64,000 bases of DNA, from the NCBI GenBank assembly GCA_002811675.1, contig PDIM01000001.1:237239-301238 (forward strand), given 5' to 3'. Positions within the stretch are counted from its first letter, which is position 1; each line of letters starts with the position of its first letter. The position numbers were made by a program, and so were the translations under genes. The stretch comes from Ichthyosporea sp. XGB-2017a. Taxonomy: Eukaryota; Opisthokonta; Ichthyosporea. Of the stretch, positions 32,390 to 42,751 are shown piece by piece. The notes below the pieces were generated by a model. The model was not told the origin of the DNA and made no database searches. It saw only the letters and a list, made by a program, of their open reading frames with translations.

Positions 32390-34033
32390 ATGACTTCAAA
32401 CATGCGAATGAACGACGATTCCGCAGCACTTTTTCACAATGTACAATACGAAAGCATAGGCCAGGGAGATTTCGAAAATATAGTTACAGGGAGAGGGGGG
32501 TTATCGCGTGAGAGAAAAAGTGAACTGTGTGTAGTTTCGCTCTCTCGTGCTTCTCAACCTAGCAGTGTATTGATTGTCGTGTGTAGCGCTAGCGGGACAG
32601 ACTCTCATAAAGAACGCTGCCTCTTTGAAGGCATTATAACGGAAGCAGGAGAACGTGTGGGTGTAGGAAGTAATGCTCTTTTGCTTCGCCTTTATGGTGA
32701 CATGAAAGTACTTTCATTTCCTCGACCAGTTGACTGCACCGAGTTTTGTAACCGATTTGATGCTCTTCGTAGTGAGAATAGCAAGGCAGACAGAACTGTA
32801 AAAGCAATTGCGAGTGGAGCCAAGTTGAATGGCTCGGATTACTCAGAGTACTCGCAGTACTTTTATTACTATGGCTTACTACAACAACAGCAAAACATGC
32901 TACAAGATTTAATTCGCACTGGAACGTATCAGAAAGCTTTTTTGCTTCATTCTGAAACTTTTAAAGATGCAGTAGTCGTTGATGTTGGTTGTGGAACTGG
33001 CATATTGTCCTTTTTCGCTGTGCAAGCAGGTGCTAGAAAAGTGTATGCCATTGAAGCATCGAATATGGCTGATAACGCAAGAAAACTAGTGAAAGATAAC
33101 AAGCTTGACCATATAATAACCGTTATTGAATCCAAGGTAGAGGATATTGAATTGCCTGAGAAAATTGACATCGTTGTTTCAGAGCCAATGGGCATTGGTT
33201 TGCTAAATGAAAGAATGTTGGAGAGTTTCATATATGCTCGAAAATGGTTAAAAGATGATGGACACATGTTCCCGACAACTTCTCATATGCATTTCTCTCC
33301 TTTTACTGATAGCCTGCTTTATCTGGAGCAATTCAATAAGACTGTGTTTTGGTCTCATAAGAGCTTTTTCGGAGTTGACTTATCGTCATTGAACGCTAGG
33401 GCATTTTCAGAGTACTTCTCTCAGCCAGTGGTAGATGCTTTCGATTCAAGGATCTTACTTTCAACCACTGTGGCGCACTATATAAATTTCCAAGAAGTTA
33501 CTGCTAAATATTTTGAAAAAGTTGAAATTCCTATGAGCTTTGTTATTAGTAACCCCAGCACAATACACGGAATAGCACTGTGGTTTGATGTTCTTTTTAC
33601 TAATAACCCTTCAGAAAACAAAACTAAACTAAAGTCTGACGTACGCTTATCAACAGGACCTTTTACGCCACCTACCCACTGGTTCCAAATGCGATGCCTT
33701 TTTCCAAACCCTCCTTTTGCTACTCCGGGAAGTGAATTATCGGGTGTGATTACGTTTTATGCTAACTCAAGGCAAAGCTATGATATTCATTTAAATTTCC
33801 AACTGAGAAGTCCGGGAAATTCAGGAACCGTTGTACATATTAATAACGTGGTTAATATGAAAGAGCCACTATTCCGGTATTCGGGAGGAATGCCTACTGC
33901 TAGCAATGCGTACACACCTGATGGTGCTGCGTTGTCATCGGAAAGCATGGCTGTTGATTCGGAGGCACTTGACATCAGCAAAGGTGTTCAAAATTCGCTT
34001 TTTAAATTTCAGGACGAGTCAAACTCGTTTTAA
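32390..34033 (+). CDS. CARM1: CARM1/PRMT4-type protein arginine methyltransferase
   Basis: Asymmetrically dimethylates arginines in histone H3 and RNA-processing factors. 547 residues, single exon (human 608). An N-terminal PH-like region (~45-125) is followed by the CARM1 signature YYYGLLQQQQNMLQDLIRTG. SAM-binding motif I is VVVDVGCGTGILSFFA (~195-210). The double-E loop is SEPMGIGLLNERMLESF with Glu265 and Glu274. THW sits at 429-431 within a CARM1-like strand THWFQMRCLF. A Ser-rich tail follows the beta barrel. Oddity: the tyrosine normally found after MG in the double-E loop is Ile here. It converges on the GST gene with 61 bp between stops. Confidence 0.94.
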   Translation: MTSNMRMNDDSAALFHNVQYESIGQGDFENIVTGRGGLSRERKSELCVVSLSRASQPSSVLIVVCSASGTDSHKERCLFEGIITEAGERVGVGSNALLLRLYGDMKVLSFPRPVDCTEFCNRFDALRSENSKADRTVKAIASGAKLNGSDYSEYSQYFYYYGLLQQQQNMLQDLIRTGTYQKAFLLHSETFKDAVVVDVGCGTGILSFFAVQAGARKVYAIEASNMADNARKLVKDNKLDHIITVIESKVEDIELPEKIDIVVSEPMGIGLLNERMLESFIYARKWLKDDGHMFPTTSHMHFSPFTDSLLYLEQFNKTVFWSHKSFFGVDLSSLNARAFSEYFSQPVVDAFDSRILLSTTVAHYINFQEVTAKYFEKVEIPMSFVISNPSTIHGIALWFDVLFTNNPSENKTKLKSDVRLSTGPFTPPTHWFQMRCLFPNPPFATPGSELSGVITFYANSRQSYDIHLNFQLRSPGNSGTVVHINNVVNMKEPLFRYSGGMPTASNAYTPDGAALSSESMAVDSEALDISKGVQNSLFKFQDESNSF

Positions 34034-34094
34034 CACCGCACACATGGGACCAACAGGAAAATATTTTATTGTATACGTAAGAAAGGGAAGAAAA

Positions 34095-35141
34095 CTACTG
34101 GGCTGATTGAGTTTGAATGCGATGCTGGTTTTTTTTCGCAACCATATTGATTATCGCATGACATTCTTCAAAGCAAGGAATGGAAGACTCAACATTTGCT
34201 ATCCACTTGTCGATATTAGGATATTCTTTAAAGTCTCTTCCGAGAATGCGAAACTGGGTATATTCCGTAACTGTGTATAAATAAAAAAAGGTAGAGTTTA
34301 AAATGATTGTCTTTACCACCAACAATAATTTGCACTAACACTGCCTCCGGTACGTACCTGCTAGCAAATCGGCAATACTTATTTCATTATCTACAATAAA
34401 CTTTTTGTCCTTCGAAAGAAAAACATCGTTGAACAGTGTGTTTGCTTCGTGAAACAGCTTTTCAGCCTTTTCTACCCTTTCCGCTGGGATTTGTTTTTTG
34501 AAAACCACCGGAAGCAGGTAACGCCTCTGGAAAGTAAATGCAGCACCCACTCGCAAGTGTGTATGATGCCAATCTACAACAACAACAAAAAAAAAGAGCG
34601 CAACATATGACATGTGTCAGAGTTTCAAAATCGTGCAATTTAAACGCCTGCATAACAACTTACGCGTATACTCGTCAATCTTTGCCACACGATGAATGTC
34701 CTCTGAATGGTACCAATGTGCAGGAACCTTGTGCTTGGCAGCAAGATATTTCATAATAGCAACACTAAAGTATACAACATTGAAAGCACAGCATAAGCTA
34801 TAAGATATGAGCATAAGATACCGACTCTTGAACCTTACCTCTCTGTGAGTCGGAACCCATTGTCAACAATGGCTGGCACTTTACCAAAAGGATTCACTTT
34901 CAAAAATTCGGGAGCTTTCGTTTCACCTATCGTAAGCACATAATAGAGCATTGAATAGGTCAGCACACATGTGTCAATGCGTGAAGAAAACGGAGAGGGC
35001 TAGGAATGAGCACAACCTACCTTTAGCGATATTGGTAAGGCATTCTGTGACGGGAATGTTGTTTGCCTTTATGAACATCAGAGCGCTACGTGCAGGCTGT
35101 GACGCACTATCAAAATAAAACTTCAAAGATGCTCTGGACAT
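34095..35141 (-). CDS. Theta-class glutathione S-transferase
   Basis: Five exons on the minus strand: 35141-35021, 34926-34839, 34764-34664, 34573-34358, 34270-34095. The four introns are 74-94 nt, all GT-AG, and join in frame to 233 residues. The thioredoxin-fold half has FYFDSASQPARSALMF (Ser in the theta-class N-terminal catalytic position), VNPFGKVPAIVDNGF with the cis-Pro, and LTESVAIMKYLAAK (Glu-Ser of the G-site). The helical half has EYTHWHHTHLR, close to the DEYLAWQHTTLR-type segment of GSTT, and SIADLLAVTE. Conjugates glutathione to electrophiles, probably cytosolic. Length matches GSTT (240). Confidence 0.9.
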
Positions 35142-35740
35142 ATCAGTTGTCTTTGGGTAAGGAGGGGATAAGATTCGGTCAGGAACAGGAGTTCGTCGTT
35201 GTTGTTATCTTTCTTTGTCTACTCCTTCTCCTTTGCGGTGGCCGGTGCCTAATAAGAGTCCATGGAGGTATTATTATTGCGGAAAGAGGCTGGGGCGGGG
35301 TTACTGTGGACAATGGACAGGGCCCAGCTGGTACCAGATCATGCAGAGGGAGGCAAGGAAAACAGTTCTCTATGATGAGAGAGAGCAACAGACAACTGCA
35401 GCTGGCAGAATAGGAACCCGGGGCCGGGCGGTGTCTGGGGTGGGGTTAGGGGGGTTTATCATCATCATCAACATGCCTCAAAAGCAGCAGAAAAAGCCGG
35501 GCTCGCTCTAGAGTCTAGCTAGACTAAAACGAGGGGTTTATTGCAGCTGTCTGTTTCCTGCAGACAAGTCAACTGGATTGGGGAGACACATCAGGTAACC
35601 AGCCTAACAAGGGACACAGAAACACAGAACAGTTGAACCAGTACCTCTTACTGCCCCACTGTATCCAGCAGAAAGATTCTCATACACCAAATTATTGAAT
35701 TCACACACTCGTGGCTTAGCCAACGCTTTTCCAGTTTTAT
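35142..35740. promoter_or_regulatory. Divergent GST/CHZ promoter region
   Basis: 599 bp. It contains GGGGCGGGGTTA (35292-35303), sharing twelve bases with the IRE1/NOG2 promoter, a GGGGTTAGGGGGG run (about 35442-35454) and a TCTAGCTAGA palindrome (about 35514-35523). No gene. Confidence 0.45.
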
Positions 35741-36507
35741 ATGACGGTGCCTACATCTACCATGGACGAGCGTAAGCAGAAATTGGCTGCCTTGGCTGCT
35801 AAACGAAAGCAGGACGAAGTGACGAAGGAAAATGGCAAGTCTGCCTTAAATACGTAAGTGCAAGAAAATTGATTTCTATTGTATTGAACCTGGACTGACT
35901 TGTTTCTGTTATTTCTTTTCTTGTTGGTAAACATTGTAGCTCGAAAAAAGAGTCAAAATCTCATAGCTCTGGATCCAGTCACAAACGTCCCCATGCGTCG
36001 TCATCTTCATCCTCTTCAAAACATAAAAAGCGTCAACAATCCGGTAGGTATTTGAGTTTAAAACGCCGACATAACCGAAACACCGGAGTTGGGCTAACTC
36101 GCATTTCATGATTGTGTATTTTTCACGTTTAGAAAGTGAAGATGATTCCGAAGAAAGTAGCTCTGAAAGTGATAGTGATAACTCAGAAAAAGACGCAAGC
36201 CCATCACCTAAAAGGAGCAAAGGAAAGGGGAAAATGCCGATGAAAAAGAAACGAAAGGGCAACGATAGTGATTCTGGTGGAAGCGATGTTGAAGGTAGGT
36301 ATCTTATGAACCATGCTGCCGCTTTATGTTCTCATATGAAATGCAAGTTAATTTTAACATATTCGTGTAGCTTCTGATATTTCTGAGGACGAGTTACAAG
36401 GATTGGATACAGCGAACATCATAACCACAGGGCGACGCACAAGAGGAGTAAAAATCCAATACGACTTCTCTCAATTTGGGGATGCAGATGATAGCGATGA
36501 CGATTAA
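35741..36507 (+). CDS. CHZ-domain histone chaperone (Chz1/HIRIP3-like)
   Basis: Four small exons: 35741-35853, 35940-36043, 36133-36294, 36371-36507, introns 76-89 nt, giving 171 residues. The body is disordered: Lys-rich, poly-Ser, then an acidic Ser/Asp/Glu stretch and a basic cluster. The last exon encodes LQGLDTANIITTGRRTRG followed by VKIQYDF, the CHZ motif (L-x-x-I-D-x-x-N-I-I-x-x-G-R-R-T-R-G) that contacts H2A.Z/H2A-H2B dimers. The acidic tail ends in DDSDDD. Presumed nuclear, delivering H2A.Z-H2B to SWR1-type remodellers. The motif match is strong; the exact family branch (Chz1 or HIRIP3) is open. Confidence 0.85.
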
Positions 36508-37405
36508 ACACCCAAACTCGTGTACCCTCTCTTTCCTTAGGATCTGTTTCCCATTAACATTATACATTTTTAACACGAATTTAGCCACAATAAAGCTAGA
36601 AGCAATAAGGAAGAAGCACTTGAAACTTTGTTTGGTGAAGTGTTGCATTGAATGAGTCCCCAGTATAGGTAGTGACGGTGTTACCGAACAGGTTGTGGAT
36701 TTGCGTTTATAGCCTTTACGATATGCTCAACATATCAAGTTCGTTCCGGTAGCTGCACAACATTTTTAATGTACATGTTGGATAAGATGAAGAGAGTGAA
36801 TCAAGTAACTCGAAATAATTTCAAAGCTCTTTAATCAAAGAGCGGTAGCGACCTTGCTTTAGTGCACTTGTGGACGCAATGTCTTCTGACTTCATGGGAG
36901 CGTGGACTTACAGGTGGACTTGAGAGTCGAGGACCGTTCAGCGTCGAGTTCACAGGTTACGGCCCATGTTTCCAAAACTCCAAAGATCACTAGATATTCT
37001 AAAGACTGGGGTCTATGTAAAGACTCAACTGTCACGTATGAGTGGTAAGGACCTTGCTGATACAGGGTACTCGATACTCCTGTCGATAGTTGATAGCTGT
37101 GGCAGGTGAAGGAGGGGTGTACCAGTCGGTGTTGAAAGGAGGGGGCAGTGGTGTTGTGCAGGAGTGTGAACATGAAGGGGAGAGTACTGGAGGCTGGGGG
37201 CTAGAGGACGGCAGATCAGCTGTAGTCGAGTAGGGTTATGGTAATGGAGGGGGTTTGTGCTTTAGCTAGAGATTTCTTTCTTGCAAGGGAATGGTATGTG
37301 GCCTATGCAGCAGGTTATGAATCATAGCTTCTGTAGACTCAAGAACTGAGTGCCCTTCCACAATCTTCACCACAGTCCACCAATCCATGTTTCAAGGAGC
37401 CTGAT
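36508..37405. other. Intergenic region upstream of RNase H2B
   Basis: 898 bp between co-directional genes. It holds the CHZ gene's 3' UTR and a TAGGGTTA element (37231-37238) 170 bp before the RNase H2B ATG. Nothing else recognised. Confidence 0.4.
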
Positions 37406-38627
37406 ATGAAGACAAAACGCATAATGATTGCCCCTGAGGGCTCCCTCCTAGAAAAAAGCAGCAAGGGCCAAACACAAAACTTCAAACTTACACAGCTGCG
37501 AAATCCCAGAACTGGAAAGGGATCACTGTATGGACTCTCTGCTAAAGATGACTTGGTGAGCGTGTTTGAAGTTCAAAGGGCGTCCAATGAGAAAGGCGGG
37601 TCTTTATTCATTGACGACGACGTCATAAGTGATGGGTCTATTGCCATTATGACTCCCATCGACCCTCTCTTTCTCGTTTTCCCTTCGCTCTCCATAGCAA
37701 ATGCGAAGGTACAGATTTGCTTTTGAGATAACTTCTGAGATTGCATAACCGTCACGGAGACTGACTTTTGCTTTCATTTGCAGAATTCTATGTTTACTAC
37801 TTTAGATAATATTGTCGCCGACGATAGAGAATTTGACTACTCTTTTTTATGCTCCTGTAAAGGATTTCAGGAGCAGTTGAAACATCTGTGCGATTTCAAA
37901 GGTAAGAAGGCGCATATGTTGGTATTTGCGTTAACCCTGCTTTAGTTTTAACATTGCACATGTATTATTATTTCAGAAAGTGATGATATTATTGCTTTTA
38001 AGCTTAACAGGGATAAGTATCTTGCGTGGTTAACAGCGAAAGTAAACTGCATTAAGGACATCATCCGAGCCAAAGGTATCAGAACAACCGTTGGTTGTGC
38101 ATCATCCTCTGATTTTATTGAAAGTGATATGGCGAAACACGAAGGTATGTGTGTGCTTGTACTTGGGCCCGTACCGTATTTGTCCAATTCTTCTGGGCGT
38201 TATATTGACAGCTTACTTTTGTCTGTGTATAAGACTTTCTAAGGGCCGCACTAGAAATTGTTTGTGGATATGTAGATAAGGAAACTGAAGCACAATTATT
38301 TAGCACATTCAAGTAAGCCATTTGTTTTTATTTTTGTTTCCGATACCTTATCATGATTTTCTAATATACACCCGACGCTAATTATGTAGCATGGGACATG
38401 TGGTTATGAATACGAAACCAGTTGTAAAAAGAGACACTAGCACATGCACAGCCCCAGCTGAAAACACGGGCAGTGGAAAGGAAAATGACCAAAGCATGTA
38501 CTCTGTTCCACTGCAAGCACGACCGAAGGTTAACCCAAAGAAGCGAAAAACAAAGAAAGAGGAGCAGATGGAGAAGGCTGCTAAACGGAGTCAAAAGATG
38601 ACCGCGTTTTTTCAAATGAAAACATAA
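37406..38627 (+). CDS. RNASEH2B: Ribonuclease H2 subunit B
   Basis: Non-catalytic scaffold of RNase H2, which removes ribonucleotides from DNA. Exons 37406-37708, 37784-37901, 37977-38144, 38234-38312, 38390-38627 (introns 74-89 nt) join to 301 residues (human 312). The N-terminal triple-barrel half has LTQLRNPRTGKGSLYGLS and MTPIDPLFLVFPSL, the most conserved part of the family. The central half is helical (NRDKYLAWLTAKVNCI). The C-terminus is SQKMTAFFQMKT, a PCNA-interacting box lacking only the leading Gln, as in the human protein. The mRNA ends within the CEBPZ 3' region. Confidence 0.93.
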
Positions 38628-38656
38628 AACGCACTCTTCCAGTCTAGTCTGCTCCG

Positions 38657-38681
38657 TTTATTCCCTCTTTAACATAATAAA
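38657..38681. terminator. Interlocked poly(A) signals of RNASEH2B (+) and CEBPZ (-)
   Basis: TTTATT at 38657-38662 is AATAAA on the minus strand for CEBPZ (stop 38736). AATAAA at 38676-38681 serves RNASEH2B (stop 38627). Each signal lies beyond the other, so the two 3' UTRs overlap. Confidence 0.6.
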
Positions 38682-38735
38682 AAGTACACGTATAAGTGAA
38701 CCTTTCTCTACAATGATATGCATATATATTTGAAG

Positions 38736-41700
38736 CTACCTTCGTCTTCGTCCCGCTTTCCCCCCTTTACCAGACATTCTCTTATTTCCTCGAAATGAAG
38801 AATTTCTTGACTCCCATCTTTCCTGCTTGCTTTTGCCTTCTGCTACAGCTTCTTCAATAATGTCGGCAAAATCTTCAGCAGACGCAAAAACTGATCCTTC
38901 TCCCAGGCCTCCCACCTTTGCTCTTTTAGCTTTTGAGCTTTGCATCTTACGCTTACGTTTGCTAACACGGTTTTCTTCAATGGCGTGGCCAGCAACAACA
39001 TCTTCATCATCTAAGCCCAGTCCTTCAAGCCCTTCGTTATCTGACTCCAACCCATCAATATCATCTATTTCTTCAAGCCTATCGCTTTCTTCCTCGCATT
39101 CAGAATCCTCGAATGTCAACATTTCCGGCTCAGAATCAGACCCTGGGGCTACTTCACTTGGCTCTTCCCGCTCCTCGTCAGTGCTTAGCATACCTTCAAC
39201 TGGCTGCCCACCATCATCGGCCAGCTCTTCTGAGTCATCAAAATCATATTCTAGAAGTTCATCGTAACTATGAGACCCACTATCGGACGCTTCATCCGCT
39301 TCCCCATCAAGCGACTCGGCGTCAGACGCTTCATCGCTTTCCGAAAGAGCTTCTTCTTTGGCCAAAGCTTCTTCCACTTCGTCGTCGTCCAAACTTCCAT
39401 CGGAATCCTCATTCAGCTCAAGCGCATTATCAAGTATGTCTTCATCATCACTGTTTTCGGAATCTTTTCTGATCTTTTTCTCGCTATCCTTCTTGTTAGA
39501 GAAATACTGATAAAAAAACATTTCATCCGCAGGAATTTCCTTCTCTTGGCGGGTTTTAAAGTACTTCGAGTTAACAGTTTGCGAAAAATGACTTTCCATG
39601 TTTGCCACAATGCCTTTCATTTTCCCCTGCTGAATTTCATTGCCATGAAAGAACTTGCCCTTAGGCTGCATAATCGATCCACCATGATCACTCTGTTTCT
39701 TCTTTGGGTTTTTGTAGACGAAACGATCCAAAAACTTAATAGTGGTAAAGTCTTTCAACGGGTCGCCCTGGTAACTTATATCCTCACATTTGACTATAGT
39801 ATCGGCAAACAACGCTACGGTAGGGTGAAAATGCCTACACAAAAAGTAAAGCTCCCAGAAGCATGAAGTCTCTGCTTTCGAATATTTCGGCTCTCTAGCA
39901 AGTGGACAATACATCTGCGAATTTTTCTTTTGAAGATCATCACCAGCACTCGATGAGCTCTCGACAATTTCCCCATCTTCATCTACCTTAATGTCGGCAA
40001 ACGACTCTTCCTCATCATCTGCTTCAGGTTCTGTAATCATAGCTCTGAGGACGGGTTTTTCCTTCAGTACTTCGGAAATAAGCAATAGCACTCCACATAT
40101 AAATGAAGGTCTCATATGACACGCAATCTGAAGAAGTCTTTTCACGAAGCTTTTTGCTCTATTTACATCCATGTCCGCTTTGACACTCTTGTAAACAAGA
40201 TTCAAAAACAGCCCCACCTTGGATGCTTTGCCCAATTGAGGGTCTAACAGTTTTGCATAAAGCGCCCGATAATAACGATCAGAGGAAACGTTCTGCTTGT
40301 CAGAAATGTGGAATAAAAGCATCAGTGCTTGAATACTGGTCGTTAAATTGTCTTGATGCACAACTTTAAACAATTGATCAACATACTTCTCGTATACCGC
40401 TTCATCCAGTACGGTGAATGGAAAAGCACGATTTACGCCCACGAGCAACGCACTTAGGAGTTTTGTTTGAAGTTGTTCATTTTTGGAAACATAAATATTG
40501 AAGAAACAAAAGTAGATATCTATAAGAGTATTCGCGAAGTCTTGATCATTCTTTGTCAAAATCATCTGATTTAGAAAGCAAGTTGAATAATACCTTGCCT
40601 TATCAGAAATATTACTTCGACACATTAGCCTCTGTACCTCACTTGCAATGACGCTTTTCATGCCTGGATGCTTATTGAGGACAAGTCGGAGCATGTGGGT
40701 TGCTTGAGATGCTACCTTACTTTCAGGATCCCCCACTTTGTTCACAATCAAGGAAAGGATAACATCTTCACCTTCAGGCTTGTTCATCAGTAATTCGGTC
40801 AATTGCTTCACGCCTTTTGTTTTGATTTTTTCGAATGGATCCATTGTCACTTTTTTCATACACGATAGGTATTCTGCATATTTTGCCTTCATATCATCCT
40901 CAAACCACCAAACAGCAACCGCCTTTAAGCTCAAACCCTCCCCTGTCTTGCACAATTGCACAAAGTGCTTGAGTTTTCGATCATCCGGAAGTAGGTCAGA
41001 TAAAAAGATATTCTTCAAACAATCAATAGCCATCAGGCTCTCCCTTTTACTTTTTTTCTTGCACATGTTTAGAATAGTTGCCAGAGTGTTTCCTCTATGA
41101 AGTGGGGATTCCTGAACTAGGAGAGTCATTGCAGCAAGCTTATCATTTAAAGTACCCGTTTTCATAACCGTTTCCATCCACTTATAATCCGAAAGTTTCG
41201 CCTTTTTCTTCTGGAATTTGAGATCAAAAAGTTGCATTTCTCTTTTCATTAATCTTTCGCCCAAATCCTTCAAGACCAATACATCCTTATGCACCAAGCT
41301 GCTACTTTCGTTTGAGCTAACACATTCAGAGCTAATTGTGAACCATGCTTTGGAAGGGGGTATCAGTAAAGGATCTTCTACGCGAACATCCTTCTCAAGA
41401 TACGTATTGGCCTTTTTAACAAAAGTGCTAATATCAAAAAAAGTCGTCTTAACTTCTTCCTTTGTATGCTTCACTTTCACATCCACCTTTTGCAAAAGCG
41501 AATTCTTCTCCTTGCTCGCAATGCGAGGAACAACAACTGCCTGTGTAATAGCTTTTTCAGTGGTAGCCTTTGTTTTCGCAGTGCCCACATCCCCTCCGGT
41601 ATATTTCGCAAGCATTTCAGGTGAAATATCCTCATTGTTTTGCTCCATTTTAATAATTTCAGAAATTTCTTCTGAAAATGCTTTCTTAGCAGCCTGCAGA

Positions 41701-42029
41701 GCGGCCTCTTTAGCCAATTCTTCAGCCGAGTTTACGCCAGTATTGCCAGATTCCCCACCCTTCTTAGGCTTTCCTTTTGAAGAAGCATTTTCGCTTCCCT
41801 TCTTACTTCTTCTTTTTACATTCTTTTTCACATCAACAAAGGAGCCCGCTTCATCCTTTACGCTCTCAAGCCCGTTTGGAAAAGCATCCAGACCAAGAGT
41901 AGCAATTACACTTTTTACATCACTGTTGGAAAGATCTTCCCCTTTAGTACCTCCCTCGGCACTATGTTGCTCTTCCTTTGGCAACACCCCTCCCTTTAAA
42001 CTCCTCTTCTGCTTGATCTTTTTGGCCAT
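38736..42029 (-). CDS. CEBPZ: CEBPZ/Noc1 (Mak21) ribosome biogenesis factor
   Basis: 1097 residues in one exon from the ATG at 42029 (MAKKIKQKRSLKGG); the frame continues upstream to 42170 but those codons do not look like the family start. Noc1/Mak21 forms HEAT-repeat heterodimers with Noc2 in early pre-60S particles. The N-terminus is basic and low in complexity. A CBF/Mak21 helical-repeat core runs from about ERLMKREMQLFDLKF, through LLNLVYKSVKADMD, to the conserved ETSCFWELYFLCRHFHPTVA and DPLKDFTTIKFLDRFVYKNPK. A long acidic Ser/Asp/Glu tail ends in a basic GKGGKAGRRRR. It shares a divergent upstream region with the inversin gene. Confidence 0.93.
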   Translation of the reverse strand: MAKKIKQKRSLKGGVLPKEEQHSAEGGTKGEDLSNSDVKSVIATLGLDAFPNGLESVKDEAGSFVDVKKNVKRRSKKGSENASSKGKPKKGGESGNTGVNSAEELAKEAALQAAKKAFSEEISEIIKMEQNNEDISPEMLAKYTGGDVGTAKTKATTEKAITQAVVVPRIASKEKNSLLQKVDVKVKHTKEEVKTTFFDISTFVKKANTYLEKDVRVEDPLLIPPSKAWFTISSECVSSNESSSLVHKDVLVLKDLGERLMKREMQLFDLKFQKKKAKLSDYKWMETVMKTGTLNDKLAAMTLLVQESPLHRGNTLATILNMCKKKSKRESLMAIDCLKNIFLSDLLPDDRKLKHFVQLCKTGEGLSLKAVAVWWFEDDMKAKYAEYLSCMKKVTMDPFEKIKTKGVKQLTELLMNKPEGEDVILSLIVNKVGDPESKVASQATHMLRLVLNKHPGMKSVIASEVQRLMCRSNISDKARYYSTCFLNQMILTKNDQDFANTLIDIYFCFFNIYVSKNEQLQTKLLSALLVGVNRAFPFTVLDEAVYEKYVDQLFKVVHQDNLTTSIQALMLLFHISDKQNVSSDRYYRALYAKLLDPQLGKASKVGLFLNLVYKSVKADMDVNRAKSFVKRLLQIACHMRPSFICGVLLLISEVLKEKPVLRAMITEPEADDEEESFADIKVDEDGEIVESSSSAGDDLQKKNSQMYCPLAREPKYSKAETSCFWELYFLCRHFHPTVALFADTIVKCEDISYQGDPLKDFTTIKFLDRFVYKNPKKKQSDHGGSIMQPKGKFFHGNEIQQGKMKGIVANMESHFSQTVNSKYFKTRQEKEIPADEMFFYQYFSNKKDSEKKIRKDSENSDDEDILDNALELNEDSDGSLDDDEVEEALAKEEALSESDEASDAESLDGEADEASDSGSHSYDELLEYDFDDSEELADDGGQPVEGMLSTDEEREEPSEVAPGSDSEPEMLTFEDSECEEESDRLEEIDDIDGLESDNEGLEGLGLDDEDVVAGHAIEENRVSKRKRKMQSSKAKRAKVGGLGEGSVFASAEDFADIIEEAVAEGKSKQERWESRNSSFRGNKRMSGKGGKAGRRRR

Positions 42030-42751
42030 GGTAGATAGCTCGACTAGAGACACACTCTGATATGTTACGGATATCTTGCGATCTCTATATATCCCAATGG
42101 CCCTATGAAATCCAAATATACGGTACGAGCAGAGGGTCAGCTGTTCAGTCCTGGTACAATGAGTAAGCAATTATAAGGGGGCAGCTAGCTGTAGTACATG
42201 CATGGTGCTGCCCTTATAATAAATGATCATTATCATATCATGAAGCTGTACCATGTTCATGCTTCTGCATGTGGGGAATAATCACATGGTTGCCAACTGA
42301 TATATTCCCCAGAGGGAATTATTTAGCATTCCCACGTGAATATCCTAAATAATCATAGAGAACTGTATTTTCTCCTTGTAAATAATTATATATTAGGCAA
42401 GGGAAGGAAGAAAAAGTCTGGCACAGTGATATTTTCCATAGGAGCTGACTGGTGGTGGCTTTCGTACTGTAGAAGAATAATAAAGGGCTGATAATGTAAA
42501 CAACACCATTTGTGTTATAGCCTTACGCTATAGAGGTAGGTGTTTTAAGACTATGTTACAGCACATATTGGTGAACAATATTTCTTGAAGTTTACATGGT
42601 CATTCTGGAGGGATCACAATTTCTCAATCTTCCTTACATAAAAATCATCACTCGAGATGCTGCCGATCGCAGTTGCAAGATATGATAAGCTTATATAAAG
42701 TAGATTTATGTTGAAAGAATACCAAGGAGAGTGTATAAAAAACAAACAAGA
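42030..42751. promoter_or_regulatory. Divergent CEBPZ/inversin promoter region
   Basis: 722 bp. It contains GCAGCTAGCTG (42181-42191), a CATGCATGGT then CTTATAATAA pair (42199-42223), and GTACTGTAG (42464-42472). No gene. Confidence 0.4.

Noticed and set aside
41218-42060. 280-residue plus-strand open frame
   Set aside because: Antisense to the low-complexity N-terminus of CEBPZ; no conserved motif.
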